Positions 62,907 through 64,000 of a stretch of DNA of 64,000 bases are shown piece by piece. This stretch comes from Kaustia mangrovi. GTDB lineage: Bacteria; Pseudomonadota; Alphaproteobacteria; Rhizobiales; Im1. The stretch lies in contig NZ_CP058214.1 in the NCBI RefSeq assembly GCF_015482775.1, positions 3,090,501-3,154,500 of the forward strand. Reading direction: 5' to 3'. The notes below the pieces were generated by a model. It worked only from the letters and a program-made list of their open reading frames with translations. It was not told the origin of the DNA and did no database searches. Positions within the stretch are counted from its first letter, which is position 1, and each line of letters opens with the position of its first letter. Made by a program: the position numbers and the translations under genes.

Positions 62907-63854
62907 ATGTATGCCTACATAGCGAAACGCCTGTTGGCGGTCATTCCGGTGCTGCTGGGCCTGAGCGTGATCGTCTTCGCGATCATGCAGCTCATTCCCG
63001 GCGATCCGGCAACCGCCATCCTCGGCGCCTATGCGACGCCGGAGAATGTCGCGCGGCTCAACGAGCAGCTCGGCCTCGACCGTTCGCTTCCCGTGCAGTA
63101 CGTCACCTGGCTCGCCAACATGCTCCAGGGCGATTTCGGGCGCTCCTACAGCCTCAACCGCCCGGTCATCGACGAGGTTCTGGAGCGTTTCGGAGCGACG
63201 CTCGTCCTGGCCGGCGCCGCCCTTCTCCTGTGCACGGTCTGGGGGCTTCTCGCGGGCATCGTCTCCGCGGTGCGCCAGTATGGCTGGGTCGACCGCATCG
63301 TCACGTTCCTCGTGCTGATCGGCATCTCCATCCCGTCCTTCTGGCTCGGCCTGCTGCTGATCCTGCTGTTCGCGGTGGAGCTGCGCTGGCTGCCGGCGAG
63401 CGGCATGTATGCGATCTATGGCGGGGGCGACCTCGCCGATCTCGTGAAGCACCTCGTGCTGCCCGCCGTCACGCTCTCCGTCGTCGCGACCGGCGTGATC
63501 GCGCGGCTCACCCGCTCCAACATGCTGGAGGTGCTCAGGCAGGATTTCATCCGCACCGCGCGCGCCAAGGGCGTCAACGAGCGTGCCGTCGTCTACCGCC
63601 ACGCCTTCAAGGCGGCGATCGTCAACGTGATCCCGGTGATCGGCGTGCAGGCGGGCTTCGTGCTCGGCGGGGCGGTCTATATCGAGACCGTGTTCCAGTG
63701 GCCGGGCATCGGGCGCATGCTCGTCACCGCGATCTCCACGCGCGACATCATGCTGGTACAGGGCGGCGTGCTCGTCGTCGCGGCGAGCTATGTGCTCTTC
63801 AATCTGGCCGCCGACGTGCTGCAGACGCTCATCGATCCGAGGGTGAAGACATGA
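62907..63854 (+). CDS. oligopeptide-type ABC transporter permease (DppB/GsiC-like)
   Basis: Permease of 315 residues with six helices. Motifs are YIAKRLLAVIPVLLGLSVIV at the start, the 'PGDPA' segment (QLIPGDPATAILG near 31), the coupling loop EVLRQDFIRTARAKGVNERA near 207 and ETVFQWPGIGRMLVTAISTR near 265. ATG 62907 is used. Its stop overlaps the next permease start by four bases (ATGA), so the two are coupled. Confidence 0.93.
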   Translation: MYAYIAKRLLAVIPVLLGLSVIVFAIMQLIPGDPATAILGAYATPENVARLNEQLGLDRSLPVQYVTWLANMLQGDFGRSYSLNRPVIDEVLERFGATLVLAGAALLLCTVWGLLAGIVSAVRQYGWVDRIVTFLVLIGISIPSFWLGLLLILLFAVELRWLPASGMYAIYGGGDLADLVKHLVLPAVTLSVVATGVIARLTRSNMLEVLRQDFIRTARAKGVNERAVVYRHAFKAAIVNVIPVIGVQAGFVLGGAVYIETVFQWPGIGRMLVTAISTRDIMLVQGGVLVVAASYVLFNLAADVLQTLIDPRVKT

Positions 63855-64000
63855 CCGCCGCCGCCGATGCGCCCTCGCCGGTCCGCCGGCCGGGCCCCGC
63901 CCGCCAGGCCCTGCGGCTCGTCATGCGCAACCGGCTGGCGGCCTTCGGGCTCGTCATCCTCGCCATCGTCGTCGCCATAGCGCTCATGGCGCCCATCCTG
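63851..64000 (+). CDS. oligopeptide-type ABC transporter permease (DppC/GsiD-like), 3' end outside the window
   Basis: Only the first 50 residues are in the window. A Pro-rich cytoplasmic start (AADAPSPVRRPGPARQALRL) leads to the first membrane helix with NRLAAFGLVILAIVVAIALM, typical of the DppC/OppC N-terminal domain. It overlaps the preceding permease by four bases and would be the second channel subunit. ATPase genes are expected beyond the window. Confidence 0.85.
   Translation, partial: MTAAADAPSPVRRPGPARQALRLVMRNRLAAFGLVILAIVVAIALMAPIL

Overview
The window is GC-rich alphaproteobacterial chromosome, most likely from Hyphomicrobiales (Rhizobiales) or a close relative. The evidence is a BA14K-like lipoprotein, DUF1491, the long 'KYRPF' form of LeuA, many solute-binding-protein transporters, and abundant REP-like palindromes of the 'GTCATCCCCGC..GCGGGGAT' type. 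No rRNA, tRNA, transposase, phage gene or CRISPR array was seen. The window cuts the first gene (a LysR regulator) at its 5' end and the last gene (an oligopeptide-type permease) at its 3' end.

Region 1 (1-3950): the LysR regulator, two small exported proteins, an AT-rich intergenic island, a TRIC-type channel protein and an AraC regulator. Region 2 (3966-13086): a compact uptake and catabolism cluster. It holds an ABC importer of the spermidine/putrescine type (ATPase, fused double permease, Tat-exported binding protein), a LysR regulator with LysR-box-like sites, an AbgB-like M20 amidohydrolase, a DoeA/creatinase-like M24 hydrolase and an unusual acyl-CoA dehydrogenase homologue. That homologue lacks the catalytic Glu and resembles 3-sulfinopropanoyl-CoA desulfinase. 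Region 3 (13323-17322): a YdeI-like protein, an HpcH/HpaI aldolase and three proteins I do not recognise, two of them a Cys-rich/hypothetical pair separated by a long hairpin.

Region 4 (17350-24262): a TetR regulator and a two-gene RND efflux pump, with twin TetR operators in the divergent promoter and an intrinsic terminator. The pump is flanked on both sides by roughly 0.8-1 kb arrays of about 320-bp tandem repeats, one array being the inverse of the other. Region 5 (24282-41303): an MmgE/PrpD protein, an Lrp regulator, a class-V aminotransferase-like enzyme, an acetyltransferase, a complete tripartite tricarboxylate transporter, a PurB-type lyase, an M20 amidohydrolase, an oligopeptide ABC importer and an O-methyltransferase that seems to start at AUA. 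The lyase and MmgE/PrpD pairing suggests breakdown of an N-linked dicarboxylate such as an aminopolycarboxylate, but this is inference.

Region 6 (41343-58711): mainly core functions. These are a flavodoxin-like protein, soluble lytic transglycosylase, DksA/TraR-like zinc-finger protein, BA14K-like lipoprotein, leuA with a candidate leader peptide, a TAXI-TRAP transporter, an Mla-type lipid transport operon with translational coupling, DUF1491, polA and pyrE. Region 7 (58674-64000): an N-carbamoyl amino acid/allantoate amidohydrolase, a GFA-family protein, a frameshifted DUF1028 gene and the start of a second oligopeptide ABC importer operon. Overall the window is dominated by scavenging of amino-acid-like and carboxylate nutrients: three ABC importers, one TTT and one TRAP system, each linked to hydrolases or lyases.
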